NCBI GenBank assembly: GCA_008690995.1 | Contig: VRMN01000030.1 | Coordinates: 1-51,439 of the forward strand | DNA length: 51,439 nt | From: Porphyridium purpureum | Taxonomy: Eukaryota > Rhodophyta > Bangiophyceae > Porphyridiales > Porphyridiaceae | Direction: 5' to 3' | In this document: piece by piece, positions 8,711 through 18,510 of the stretch | Layout of the letters: every line of letters begins with the position of its first letter | Position numbering within the stretch: the stretch's first letter is position 1 | The notes under the pieces: model-generated | Seen by the model: the letters and a program-made list of their open reading frames with translations, nothing else | What the model was told of the DNA's origin: nothing | The model's database searches: none | Translations under genes and position numbers: made by a program

Positions 8711-9694
8711 TCAGGCAAGGCCCGCCTGGGCAAGCGCTCGGGCAACGTGGCCCTGCTTCAAGCTGACGTACAGCCGGTGCACAACCGAGTCCAGCCGCTG
8801 CACCACATCAGTCAGGCCGAGCTTGTACAGCGCCTTGAGCGGCGTTACAGATAACTTCTGCATCCACAGTGGCATCACGTCCGTTCCGACCGACGCCAGC
8901 ACGCCGTCCACAACGACATTGTCGTTCATCGTGTGCACGTTCAGCTTCTTGGCGTTCATCCCCGTCACCTTGGTCACGCGCGCACGGCTCATCGATGCCG
9001 AAGATTCGCCCTCACCTCCAAGCACCGCAATCTCGTCGCCCTCCTTGATGCGCTTGGTCGCCACGTGCACAAGCTCGTTTCCGGTTCCCACGGCAAGAAG
9101 CATGTGCGACGGTGACGCCATCACAGCCCCTTCGCGTCCGTCTGCTGTTAAATACTCGATGCGGTTCATCCTGGTCGTCGACTCGTCGTTGCCGTGCTGG
9201 ATCAGGAACACCTCGGACCACACGCGCTGCTTGCTGACGCTGTCCCAACTCTCGACCATATCACCCACTGACACATCCGCGAGTCGCTTCTCGTCCCCGC
9301 TCTGCAGCTTGATCCTCGAGTTCCGCGCAAAGCAGTCTCCAGTCTTGCACTTGAGCGTAAAGTAAATGGTCTCCGGCGATCCCGTGAAGCGGACACACGC
9401 ACCATTCGCCAGTCCTGCAAGATCCGCCGTTCCGCTGCAGTCATCGCTGCTCCACATCCTGAATGTCGCGGTTTCACCATCGCACTTGCTGACAATGACC
9501 CCCAACGTATTCAAGGTGTCGTCAACATCGACCGCCTTGCACTTGCCCACGTCCGAGTCCGTGCACTCCTCGTCTCCCGTGCATCCGCTGTTGCGATAGG
9601 TACAAATGTCGTAGTCGTCCGCACGCACGGTCACCACGCGTGTGAGCAGCAGCAGTGCAAACAGGATCACCGGAGCAGCCATCGTATGAGCCAT
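8711..9694 (-). CDS. Secreted Cys-rich protein with Hedgehog-type Hint (autoprocessing) domain
   Basis: Starting at the ATG at 9694, the 327-residue protein has a signal peptide (MAAPVILFALLLLTRVVTV, cut near RADD). A small Cys-rich N-terminal module follows (residues about 30-118, 9-10 Cys). The Hint domain runs from about 121 to 270. It starts with the nucleophile Cys in GDCFARNSRIKL, has the LADVSVGDMVES turn, the block-B like SPSHML with its His near residue 197, and the closing VHTMNDNVVVDGVLAS, equivalent to the VVD-x-VLAS end of Hedgehog Hog domains. In the family, Hint cleaves at the Cys and releases or modifies the N-terminal module. A C-terminal helical tail of about 60 residues follows. 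Substrate and sterol transfer cannot be judged. Confidence 0.8.
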   Translation of the reverse strand: MAHTMAAPVILFALLLLTRVVTVRADDYDICTYRNSGCTGDEECTDSDVGKCKAVDVDDTLNTLGVIVSKCDGETATFRMWSSDDCSGTADLAGLANGACVRFTGSPETIYFTLKCKTGDCFARNSRIKLQSGDEKRLADVSVGDMVESWDSVSKQRVWSEVFLIQHGNDESTTRMNRIEYLTADGREGAVMASPSHMLLAVGTGNELVHVATKRIKEGDEIAVLGGEGESSASMSRARVTKVTGMNAKKLNVHTMNDNVVVDGVLASVGTDVMPLWMQKLSVTPLKALYKLGLTDVVQRLDSVVHRLYVSLKQGHVARALAQAGLA

Positions 9695-10605
9695 CTTGTT
9701 CGTCACGGGGCAACGTCAGATCCTCCAGCTGTGTTCAAGAGGGGTCTCCTCAACAAACACGACAAAGATAAACTTCACACCCAACCTTGCCCTCTTCGCT
9801 ACCTTTCACGACACCCGCACGTGGCCAACCGAGTCTTACGTGCCAAAATAAACGATGTCGCGGCCGCTTTTAAACCCGACAGCGGAAGCTGTTGAGGCTT
9901 GCTGGGTTCACGCACGGTTACGCAAACGGCCCGCAGGCTCAAGGCCTCTACTGACATCGCGCATGATTCCCACTCACGAGCAATGAGGAAAAGTAGTTCT
10001 TGTCAGATTTCCGCGACCCAGATTTTTACCGTCCGCTAGAAAGGATTGTCTGATTTTTGGGCCGCATCCACTTTGCCACGAGTCACGGTCGAATCGAACC
10101 CTGGAAAAACACAGAACACCCTCCCTTTGGGGTCGTTCTGTGATTCGCACAGAGACCTCCGAACAGAGCGCGCACGACTCCGTGTCGCAGCGATCGATCT
10201 CATACAGCCAGTGACACTCAATGAAAAACACCCGCTGGTCGTTACTTTTTATAACAAAACATGGTAACTTTGGTGTAAACTCGTTGAAGTCGAGATTTTA
10301 CGCGCCAAGGGAAAGTGACAAACGATTAAAAAAGAGAGGAAGTTCAGAGAGTTTACCGCAGCAGTGAAGGGTAGAAGCGAGTTCTAAAAGCACCACGTCC
10401 TTGCTTGGCCCAAGACCTTTCCAACGAGTCTTTTTGACACACTGTCACGCGAGCCTGTGACGCAGGAGCCCTCCATTTTCGCCAGGGCGTCCTAATCTGC
10501 CTCTCGCAGCTCTTTCAAGCTATAAAGCTGCTAGAATTCACCGTAAACGTGGCTTATTACATGTCTCCGAACATGGTCAATTGAATCCAAGTCTCGCGGG
10601 AGCGC
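9695..10605. other. Intergenic stretch before the retroelement nest
   Basis: No gene is supported here. The first part is the upstream region of the Hint gene. Open frames of 60-85 codons on both strands resemble nothing known. The last five bases before element A (10606-10610, AGGAC) are its left target duplication. Confidence 0.5.
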
Positions 10606-10610
10606 AGGAC

Positions 10611-10905
10611 TGTTATCCGTTCGACCCCAGTCACCTAGAACGGTTCGGTTACTCCGAAACCGGTAAGCCGTTAAACCGGTAGACCGTTTAACCGTTTCTA
10701 GAAGCTTCTAGAGGTTCCAGAACCTTCTAGACGCGCGCCGAAATGCCAATGGTTTGCATTGTCATTTCTCTTGGCGCCTTGCTGTCCCTAGCGGAAGTAA
10801 GGGTATAAAAAGGCGACGCGCCTGCCCGGACTAGCCGGTCAGGTCTTGCTCGGAGACAGAAGAGGTAAGACGGAGAGAGAGAATAAAGGCACAGCATTGG
10901 TAACA
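10611..10905 (+). repeat. 5' LTR of element A
   Basis: It starts TG and ends CA. A TATA-like GGTATAAAAAGG lies near 10801 and an AATAAA signal near 10881. Several short inverted motifs (ACCGGT and TTCTAGAAGCTTCTAGA types) fill its first third. The partner is at 27452-27746. Confidence 0.92.
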
Positions 10906-11202
10906 TTTGCTATCATCGCTGGTTACCTGGGGTTGCTCTAAGGTTCTCTTAGAGTTTCTCTGGGGTTGCCTGGGTGGGAGAGTCTGCGAGTAAGGGGGTT
11001 CGAGTAAGTCGATCCGGAGGGTGCGACGGGTGGAAGCGGGTCTCAGTCTTGGCTGTACGATAGGCCTAGGCCTTGACGGCGGACTCGCTCTCTGCCTTAG
11101 CACGTATTAGTAGGCAAGAGCCGTAACGGTCAGCCTTCACTAGGATTCATCCTAGTGTCGCACGACCACCTTTGCGAAGGTAGGCGCCGAACACCTCCAT
11201 AT

Positions 11203-11494
11203 TGTCGCGAGCGACCTGATGCAGGTCTCAGTACAGCGAGTACGCAGAGGTACAGTCCCTAAGTGTACTGAAAGTACAGCTGTGGGTGTACCGTGTGGTA
11301 CAGCTGAGTTATGTTGAGGGCCGCGGGATTGGGTTATTCCGAGGGCTGAACCCGCCGGGCAAGCCGTTGCGGCGCCGGAAGGCGGGTATAAAACAGAGCG
11401 AGCGGCAGCCGAACGAAGAAAAAAGGCTAGGAAGAAGAGAGTAGGTAGAGGAGGAGAGAAGAAGAAGTAAAGAAAAGAAGCTCCGTTTGTGACA
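11203..11494 (+). repeat. 5' LTR of element B
   Basis: A 292-bp TG...CA repeat, apparently identical to 17137-17428. It has a TATA-like GGTATAAAACAG near 11386 and a purine-rich stretch of A/G before its end. It shows no similarity to the LTR of A and C. Confidence 0.92.
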
Positions 11495-11551
11495 TAATTT
11501 GCAAATTGGTCGTGTGGGAGCGAGGAAGTGTGGGGTTGGGAGTGGGATAGG

Positions 11552-12850
11552 ATGGCGCGTGGGCGTGGGGCAGGAGTTGGAGAGGCAGGTGGGCCTCGCG
11601 AGGCAGCAGTTGTGGCAGGACTTGGGGAGCCACGCAGCGGATCCGCGATCATCGAAGCAGGGGCCGCTCGTGCCGGGGGCCCAGCGCCAGAAGACGGGCC
11701 TGTCGTGGAGCACCAGGGTGAAGCTGTCGACAATGAGCAGGGGACGCCAGGTCACCTGGAAGCCGCAGCCGACGCAGAGTCCGTTGTCCCGGTTGGAGAC
11801 CTAGCTGCACCGGGCGGAGCCGAAGTGATGGCCCTTCGCGCTCGCGTTGCTGAACTGGAGGCCCAGGCGCACAGCCGCAACTCGGCGCAGACCTCGGGCC
11901 GTACCATGGATCGGTCGTTCTGGGAGGAGCAGTTGAAGCTCGCAGCAACCTTTCGCGAGGCGGTCCGCAGTGCTCAAGTTCTTATCAAGGCCCCAGGTGA
12001 CGCTCATTTCTTCGCGTCGCGGACCTGCTGGGAGTCGCACGCGGACACACTTGGCCTCGCAAGGGACAATGTCGCGGAGCACATCAGCGCTTGCTTTGGT
12101 GGGCCCGCGGTGTCAAAGTACCAAGCCGTGATCAAAGATGTCGATGCGGCAGGGCCCGGCGCAGCGAACCGTGTGTGGAAGGCACTGGAGTCCATGTTTT
12201 TCAATGTCGAGCACCGCCAGGCTTTGAAAGCCGAGCTCCGCCGCATGAAGTTCCAACCGGGGAAAGCCAGCTTGAGTGTCTTTCTGAACGACCTGGAGAC
12301 CAAGGCTGACGGGCTCAAGATGGACGACGAGGACAAGAAGGACGTGTTGATCGAAGCCATGGACTCCGCGTTCTTGAAGAACACGGTCCGCATGATCGGC
12401 GTGAGCGTCTCGTTCACCAAGCTGCGCTCAGCTCTGGTGGACCACGTCGGTGAAGATGGTTTGAAGGGTCTACCGAGTCGCCCGCTTCCTCCGTTTGGCC
12501 AGCAACGCCCGCTTGGCCGCGAGAGAGTGGGCCGCATAGGCGAGGTCCCGGGCACGACGATCCAGAAGCGCGGTCGTGACTACGGCCTGTACGCAGAGGA
12601 TGTGTACCAGGTCGAGAGCTTCGGGCCACAGGCCAAGCGCCAAGCCCTTCCGACTGCTTTGCCCGGACAGCCGCAGTGCTGGCAGTGCGGCGAACTTGGA
12701 CACTTGAAGAGGGATTGCCGCAATGGATGGCCACGGGCCGATGGGGGAGTGCATCGCCCCGCGGGCCAAGGTGGAGCACCACGTGCGCCGTATCCGGACG
12801 GTGGCTTGAGCCACGGACCAAAAAACGGGCAGTGGGGCAGCAAGCAGTAG
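11552..12850 (+). CDS. Element B gag
   Basis: The first ATG in the frame is at 11552 (433 residues). The middle has a helical capsid-like region (about 130-310). A CCHC zinc knuckle, CWQCGELGHLKRDC, lies near residues 376-389. The frame ends overlapping the start of the pol frame by about 175 bases, an arrangement for which this family is known to use ribosomal frameshifting. Its product would form the particle and package the element RNA. Confidence 0.85.
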   Translation: MARGRGAGVGEAGGPREAAVVAGLGEPRSGSAIIEAGAARAGGPAPEDGPVVEHQGEAVDNEQGTPGHLEAAADAESVVPVGDLAAPGGAEVMALRARVAELEAQAHSRNSAQTSGRTMDRSFWEEQLKLAATFREAVRSAQVLIKAPGDAHFFASRTCWESHADTLGLARDNVAEHISACFGGPAVSKYQAVIKDVDAAGPGAANRVWKALESMFFNVEHRQALKAELRRMKFQPGKASLSVFLNDLETKADGLKMDDEDKKDVLIEAMDSAFLKNTVRMIGVSVSFTKLRSALVDHVGEDGLKGLPSRPLPPFGQQRPLGRERVGRIGEVPGTTIQKRGRDYGLYAEDVYQVESFGPQAKRQALPTALPGQPQCWQCGELGHLKRDCRNGWPRADGGVHRPAGQGGAPRAPYPDGGLSHGPKNGQWGSKQ

Positions 12851-15800
12851 CTGCCCCCTGCATGGAATGGTGGGAGCCGGGCGATGCCTCAGGTGAGGCA
12901 GAGTTGCAAGGCGCGGCGTACGCCAAGGAACAAGACGGCGACGCGGAGCTGGCCGTGCGTGCGGACAACAGTCCGACGTTGCGGGTGAAGCTCACCGCAT
13001 GTGGCCAGGCAGTGGTCGCACTGGCAGTTCTGGACACGGGCGCAAACTCAACATGGGTGAGCCCGAGCGTGGCTGACCGGCTCGGCTTGAAAACGCAGCC
13101 GTCAAGTTGGGGAGCGCGAGGGCCGGACGGCGCCTCCTTGGGCAGAGTCAGCGTTGGGTTTCTGGATCTGCATCTCGGGTCTTTCGTTTTTCCGTGCGAG
13201 ACGGTCCGAGTGGCGGAACACCTCAAGACAGATCTCTTAATCGGCTGGGACTTCCAGGTTCGAGAAGTCGCGGCCGTGCTGCCAGGTCAAGCTGTGTTCT
13301 TCAAGCGTGGAGGTTCTCTACCGTTCGAGCAAGTGAGTGGTCTGCCGGGCCCAGAACACATCGGTCATCTTGAAGAACCGGGCGAGATTGATCGTCGAAT
13401 CGCCCAGCTGGAGCAGAAGCACGCGGCCGAGAAAGAGGAAGCCCTGCGCAACGCCGCGGCCATCGAGCTTGGGCATCTCGAGCCCGAGCAGCGCAAACGA
13501 GTCGGCGACGTCCTAGCTGAGGCGTGGGTGCTGTTCAGGCCGTCCATGGGATTAACGGACCTGGTGGAACACACCATCACTGTCGAACCGGGCCAGCGCC
13601 CTCTGGTGGCCAAAGTGCGCAGGCGCTCAGAGGCCGAGAACGAGGCTGAGCGCAGCCTGGTCGAAGCCCTTGTCGCTAAGGGAGTGCTGCAGCCGAGCAC
13701 GTCGGAGTGTGCAGCAGCCAACGTACTGATCCGGAAACCAGATGGATCGTATCGGATGACTACCGACTTTCGCCCGCTCAATGCAATCACAATCAAGGAC
13801 AGGTACCCAATCCCAGACGTTGGGGAGATGCTCGACTGGCTTTCGAGGCGCCGATGGAAGAGCGCTCTCGATCTCAAGGACGGGTTTTTCCAGGTGCCCC
13901 TTGCGCCAGAAAGCATGCATTTGACTGCCATGATCACACGTGAGGGGCTATTTGAATACACGCGTCTGCCGCAGGGCTGCTGCAATAGCCCGCCAACGTT
14001 TCAGCGACTCAACAACCGGATTTTGGGCCCTATGCGCCATGCACACGCGCAGATCTACATTGACGATCTGACAGTGGGACATGAGACCTTCGAGGAACAT
14101 GTGGAAGGACTTCGTCAGATCTTGCGAAGGTTCGCGGCGTCGGGACTTACACTGTCGGCCCGCAAGTGCAAGATTGCTCTGGCAGAAGTACAGTTTCTGG
14201 GCCATCGCATTGGCCCGCAAGGTTTGCGGCCTGGGGTAGATAAGACGCGGGCAATCCTGGAGTGGCCAGAGCCAGAAGAAGCGAAGGACCTGCAGCGGTT
14301 CCTGGGACTGGTCGGCTGGTTTCGTAACTTCATACCGAACTTCGAGGAGCGTGCCCTCCCGCTGAGGCGAGCGCTGACTGGGCTCGGATTGACGGACAAG
14401 AAAGGTGGCTTCCACCGGAAGACGGCCGGTGGCGCAGAGTGGGCGAGCAGATTCGGGGACGACCAGCGCGCCGCGTTCATAGACCTACGCCATGCGCTAG
14501 GTGATCCGATGGACGACGGTAGCGCAGTCCTGGTTGCATTCAATCCGGCCGCCGAGATGGTTCTTGAAGTCGACGCGAGCCAGGTGGGCATTGGCGCGGT
14601 CTTGCTTCAAGGGGACCAGCGGCGCCCGGTGGCCTTTTACTCAAGGGCATTCCGAGGCGCAGAGCTGAACTACAGCGTCACGGAGCAAGAGTGCTTGGGT
14701 GCCATACTATCCATGGAAAAGTTCAGGCACTATCTGTTCGGCAAGAAGTTCATTCTCGTGACGGATCACTCGGCGCTGCTGTGGCTGCTTCGCCAGAAAG
14801 AGCCACGGGGTCGGACGGCAAGGTGGATCATGCGCGTGCAAGATTTCGAGTTTGACGTGAAGCACAAGCCAGGCGCAGCGAATATCGTGGCCGATGCGCT
14901 ATCGCGTACTCCTCTGGACACTGGCACGGAAGAAGAGGTCCGGGAGGTACGGGACACGCAAGACAGTGGGGCGCTATACGCTGTGCCCACGGACGACGAG
15001 CTCAGAGCAGCGTACGCAGAGGACGAGCAAATCTGCGCGGAGCTCAAGAACCTATCAGGACCCGCGCCAAAGTACTCCTTCCCTGAGTATATCGTGGACG
15101 AAGACGGGATTGTGTTTGCGTTGCTGAAAGACATGCCCAGGCGGGTGGTCCCTGACGCGCTTGTGTCGGCAGTTCTCAACGTCTATCACGGAGCCCCGCT
15201 GTCAGCTCACATGGGGACGGCGAGGACGGCGGCGAGGATAGCCGACGCGCAGTGGTGGTGGCCCGGGTGGACAGAAGACGTTCGGAAGTTCGTTCGGTGC
15301 TGCCACGAGTGCATAGCGCGCAAGGCACCACCACCCCGCCGGAACGCGGCGATGGTGCAGTACTCGGCGTCCAGACGCTTTGAAATTGTAGGCATGGACA
15401 TCCTCACCATCAGTCCGGAGACGCGAACGGGAAATATCAAGGTGCTCGTCATGATGGATGCTTGGACGCGATGGGCGGTTGCCGTGGCGCTCCCGGACGA
15501 GAAGGCAGAGACCGTGGCGCGGAGTTTCCTGCAGACGTGGTTGACTGTCTTTGGCCCGCCGGAGTCCATCTTGTCCGACCGGGGCTCAAACTTTGTCGGT
15601 GAGGTGATCACGTCGCTTTGCGCCAGACTCGGAATCCGGAGGCTCATGACGACAGCCTACCACCCGCAGACGAACGGAAGGGTGGAGCGCTTCAATGCGA
15701 CCCTGTGCAAGATGCTGTCGGCGTACGTCAGTGCAAGCTCGCGCGACTGGGATAGGTGGCTGTCCGTTGTAACCTACGCGTACAACACGTCGCGCCACGC

Positions 15801-16428
15801 AGCCACCGGCTTCTCGCCGTACGAAATGATGTTTGGGTCGCCAGCCAAGGACTGGGCAAGCATGGCCGGACCGCGAGCGGTTGAAGGGGGCCAGCAACCG
15901 CAAGATATCTCCGCACAGCTGGCGCGCGCCTATCGGCTCGCCGGGAATAAGATGTCGGAGAACGCCGAGAGGTTTGCAAGGTACTATGACAGAAACATTC
16001 ATCGGAACAAGGAAACGTTTGCCGAGGGCGACATCGTATACGTGTGGTGCCCAAGTACGAGGCAGGGTCGCAAGCTGACAAAGCCGTGGCTCGGACCTTT
16101 CCGCATCACAAAGCGGAACGGGGTTCACGCAGTCGTGGTCAGCGCAAACGGCCGAGATGACGCAGAGCTCCATGGCCAGCTCGTGCATGTGAACCGCTTG
16201 CACAAGGCAGACCCGGACGTGGTAGACATGGCCGGCACGAACGTGTTCGCTGGAGGAGATGCAAGTTGGGTGGTGGAGGCAATTGTGGAAGATCGGGCTG
16301 CGGGTGGAGGCCGCGAGTACAAGGTGAGATGGCGGGGTATGGGGAAGCGAGGCGACACATGGGAGGCTGAGAAGACGCTCCCGCCCATGCTGGTAGCCGC
16401 GTACCGAGACATGGCAGAAGGTGTTTGA
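12676..16428 (+). CDS. Element B pol: protease, RT, RNase H, integrase, chromodomain
   Basis: The open frame is 1250 codons. In order it shows an aspartic protease (LDTGANSTWVS, near 120), reverse transcriptase (YIDDLTVG near 461), RNase H (LEVDASQVGIGAVL near 630), the integrase HHCC finger (about 838-880) and core (GMDIL, SDRGSNF, NGRVERF at about 905, 967 and 1001). A C-terminal chromodomain (WVVEAIVEDR...YKVRWRGMG...TWEAE, about 1197-1242) follows. In chromoviruses, this module steers integration to marked chromatin. Domain order RT-RH-IN is that of Ty3/Gypsy. Confidence 0.9.
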   Translation: MLAVRRTWTLEEGLPQWMATGRWGSASPRGPRWSTTCAVSGRWLEPRTKKRAVGQQAVAAPCMEWWEPGDASGEAELQGAAYAKEQDGDAELAVRADNSPTLRVKLTACGQAVVALAVLDTGANSTWVSPSVADRLGLKTQPSSWGARGPDGASLGRVSVGFLDLHLGSFVFPCETVRVAEHLKTDLLIGWDFQVREVAAVLPGQAVFFKRGGSLPFEQVSGLPGPEHIGHLEEPGEIDRRIAQLEQKHAAEKEEALRNAAAIELGHLEPEQRKRVGDVLAEAWVLFRPSMGLTDLVEHTITVEPGQRPLVAKVRRRSEAENEAERSLVEALVAKGVLQPSTSECAAANVLIRKPDGSYRMTTDFRPLNAITIKDRYPIPDVGEMLDWLSRRRWKSALDLKDGFFQVPLAPESMHLTAMITREGLFEYTRLPQGCCNSPPTFQRLNNRILGPMRHAHAQIYIDDLTVGHETFEEHVEGLRQILRRFAASGLTLSARKCKIALAEVQFLGHRIGPQGLRPGVDKTRAILEWPEPEEAKDLQRFLGLVGWFRNFIPNFEERALPLRRALTGLGLTDKKGGFHRKTAGGAEWASRFGDDQRAAFIDLRHALGDPMDDGSAVLVAFNPAAEMVLEVDASQVGIGAVLLQGDQRRPVAFYSRAFRGAELNYSVTEQECLGAILSMEKFRHYLFGKKFILVTDHSALLWLLRQKEPRGRTARWIMRVQDFEFDVKHKPGAANIVADALSRTPLDTGTEEEVREVRDTQDSGALYAVPTDDELRAAYAEDEQICAELKNLSGPAPKYSFPEYIVDEDGIVFALLKDMPRRVVPDALVSAVLNVYHGAPLSAHMGTARTAARIADAQWWWPGWTEDVRKFVRCCHECIARKAPPPRRNAAMVQYSASRRFEIVGMDILTISPETRTGNIKVLVMMDAWTRWAVAVALPDEKAETVARSFLQTWLTVFGPPESILSDRGSNFVGEVITSLCARLGIRRLMTTAYHPQTNGRVERFNATLCKMLSAYVSASSRDWDRWLSVVTYAYNTSRHAATGFSPYEMMFGSPAKDWASMAGPRAVEGGQQPQDISAQLARAYRLAGNKMSENAERFARYYDRNIHRNKETFAEGDIVYVWCPSTRQGRKLTKPWLGPFRITKRNGVHAVVVSANGRDDAELHGQLVHVNRLHKADPDVVDMAGTNVFAGGDASWVVEAIVEDRAAGGGREYKVRWRGMGKRGDTWEAEKTLPPMLVAAYRDMAEGV

Positions 16429-16487
16429 CGCTGGGTGGCTATCGGCCGTCGCTGCTCTCAAAAAAAATGTTCGAATAAAGATGGAGT

Positions 16488-16611
16488 GTCCGTGGCTGGA
16501 CGGTAAAGAAGGAGCTGGGTCCGTTGCTGGACTATAAAGAAGGAGCTGTGTCCGTTGCTGGACATTAAAGAAGGAGCTGTGTCCATGGCTGGACGGTAAA
16601 GAAGGAGCCGT
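16488..16611 (+). repeat. Four tandem 31-bp repeats in the 3' region of element B
   Basis: Units at 16488-16518, 16519-16549, 16550-16580 and 16581-16611 share the pattern GTCCRTKGCTGGAC followed by TAAAGAAGGAGC. They lie just after pol and before the purine tract. They are slightly diverged from one another. The function is unknown. Confidence 0.85.
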
Positions 16612-17136
16612 GCCCGCAGCAAGACGGTAGAACGAATGATAAAGAACAAAATGAAGTACAGTCTGTGTACAGTGAAGTACAGTAATACTGTACCTGAGTC
16701 CATATTTGGGGGTGTATATACTCTAAATTTCGGCAGTTTGGCAAACGAGAATTGAAGAGGATCTTAGGCACTCCCTGATTAGAGAAAACTGCCCCTGTGA
16801 AATGCTGGGGATCCGTGGCTAGGGTAATTCCCCGGGGTGACATTGGGCAGAGCCGTAACAGCGCACCTTTCCTTTAAGGTTAGCGGGGGAGGGGGATGGC
16901 AGCCTGTACGGGGTCTTGTCAGTGGGCGTCACTTGTGAGCGGCACCGGCCACCTTATTTTTTTGGCCCTGTTGCTGGCACTGTACCCTGTCAGCTTACAC
17001 TGTACTTCGTCCGCTCGATCTCAGCTCATTGTGCTTGAACCTGTTGAGCGGCACGGGAACGGCTGCTATGCATGCGGCGCGTGGGCTTAGAACACGCTAT
17101 CGCAATGGTCGCTGTGGATAAGCGGGAAGTGTGGGA

Positions 17137-17428
17137 TGTCGCGAGCGACCTGATGCAGGTCTCAGTACAGCGAGTACGCAGAGGTACAGTCCCTAAGTGT
17201 ACTGAAAGTACAGCTGTGGGTGTACCGTGTGGTACAGCTGAGTTATGTTGAGGGCCGCGGGATTGGGTTATTCCGAGGGCTGAACCCGCCGGGCAAGCCG
17301 TTGCGGCGCCGGAAGGCGGGTATAAAACAGAGCGAGCGGCAGCCGAACGAAGAAAAAAGGCTAGGAAGAAGAGAGTAGGTAGAGGAGGAGAGAAGAAGAA
17401 GTAAAGAAAAGAAGCTCCGTTTGTGACA
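17137..17428 (+). repeat. 3' LTR of element B
   Basis: Apparently identical to the 5' copy at 11203-11494. It is followed by ATAT, the right target duplication, after which the leader of element A resumes. Confidence 0.92.
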
Positions 17429-17703
17429 ATATAAGATCGCATCTATAATCCCCGCCCCAGTGCAAAGGCCCGGGCCGCTCCCCATCCAGCGCAACAGAGG
17501 AGGATTGCTGTGTGCTTTCTTGTGTGTGCGTGAGCGGATTGCTGTACGTGTGTGTGAGTGAGAGGACTGCTTCGTGTGTCGGTTTGTGTTCGTGAGGGCA
17601 ATCGAAGCCCGTTCGTGTTGCGCGCAGCTGTTCGAGAGTGTGAGCAGCGGAGACTCGCGGTTTGTGTCGTTGTCGTCGTTGAGTGTGCTTGTTTCCAGAA
17701 AGC

Positions 17704-18510
17704 ATGGAGATTGATTCGGAGACGCTGGGACCACGTGGCCCGAAGGAGGCCCGTCTGATGAGGTTCGACGGGAAGAGGGACCTTCTGGTTGTGAAGACGT
17801 GGTTGTTCCAGGCGAGAAAGAAGATCTTGGGCCGGCTGTTGGAGAGCATCCACCCGGACGATTTGGAGAAACGTCTGCTTGCGGAGAGGCGTGCTGTGGA
17901 CCTGGCATCAGACTATTTCGAGGGAGAGGCGCTTCATTGGTGGGTTCTAAACTGCGAACGCTACCCGCAGGAGATCCCCACGACGTGGAATGATTTTGCT
18001 GCCCTCGTGAGTGCTCGGTTCACGCCGCAGGATTCGATCAGGCGTGCAAGGGACAAGTTGACGCGTCTTTCGCAGAAAGGCCCGGCCCATGCGTATGTGG
18101 CGGCTTTTCAGGACGCGGCACTTGTGATTCCGGACTTGTCGGACGCAGAAATGATGGACCGCTTTGTGAGGGGTCTGAAGCCCGAGGTCCGCCTGGAAGT
18201 TTACAAGCGAGGAGTGAGTACGTTTGCGGAGGCTGCGCAGGTGGCGGTGGTCGTGGATGACGCCATTCATGCGACCCGCGGCGTGCGTGATTCAAGTGTG
18301 AGGACGCCATTTTTCGGTCGTGCAGCGCAGGAAGGACCTGTCCCTATGGAGCTCGGGAACGTGCAGGGTCAGAGGCGTGTTCGAAGCGAGCTCAAATGCT
18401 GGAATTGTGGAAAGCCGGGACACATCGCCAGGAAGTGTCCCGAGGCAAGGAAGACTATTCAGCAGCTGGAGGGAGACTCGCTGGAGTCAAAAAACGAGGA
18501 GCTCGAGTAA
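17704..18510 (+). CDS. Element A gag
   Basis: From ATG 17704 ([18 protein letters not shown]) the 268-residue protein has the retrotransposon gag region (about 60-180, [25 protein letters not shown]) and a CCHC knuckle, [14 protein letters not shown], near 235. It is almost the same as the gag of element C. Its end overlaps the pol frame by about 115 bases. Confidence 0.88.
   Translation: MEIDSETLGPRGPKEARLMRFDGKRDLLVVKTWLFQARKKILGRLLESIHPDDLEKRLLAERRAVDLASDYFEGEALHWWVLNCERYPQEIPTTWNDFAALVSARFTPQDSIRRARDKLTRLSQKGPAHAYVAAFQDAALVIPDLSDAEMMDRFVRGLKPEVRLEVYKRGVSTFAEAAQVAVVVDDAIHATRGVRDSSVRTPFFGRAAQEGPVPMELGNVQGQRRVRSELKCWNCGKPGHIARKCPEARKTIQQLEGDSLESKNEELE

Larger units (their letters stand above)
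11203..17428 (+). mobile_element. Element B: Ty3/Gypsy chromovirus-type LTR retrotransposon inside the leader of A
   Basis: Direct LTRs of 292 bp (TGTCGCGAG...TTTGTGACA) lie at 11203-11494 and 17137-17428 and look identical by eye. The target duplication is ATAT (11199-11202 and 17429-17432); an uninterrupted version of the target is visible in element C near 24890. A candidate primer-binding site (TTGGTCGTGTGGGAG) lies about 12 bases after the 5' LTR, and a purine-rich GCGGGAAGTGTGGGA precedes the 3' LTR. Gag and pol frames are long and overlap in different frames. The element looks whole and very recent. Confidence 0.93.

Noticed and set aside
7605-9365. A 586-codon open frame on the + strand over VIPP1, the pyrimidine tract and the Hint gene
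   Set aside because: It overlaps two recognised genes on the other strand, has highly biased composition and resembles nothing.
11199-17432. Link between the ATAT target duplication of element B and the ATAT palindrome field
   Set aside because: One four-base duplication, 12 kb away and in another kind of element, is easily coincidence.
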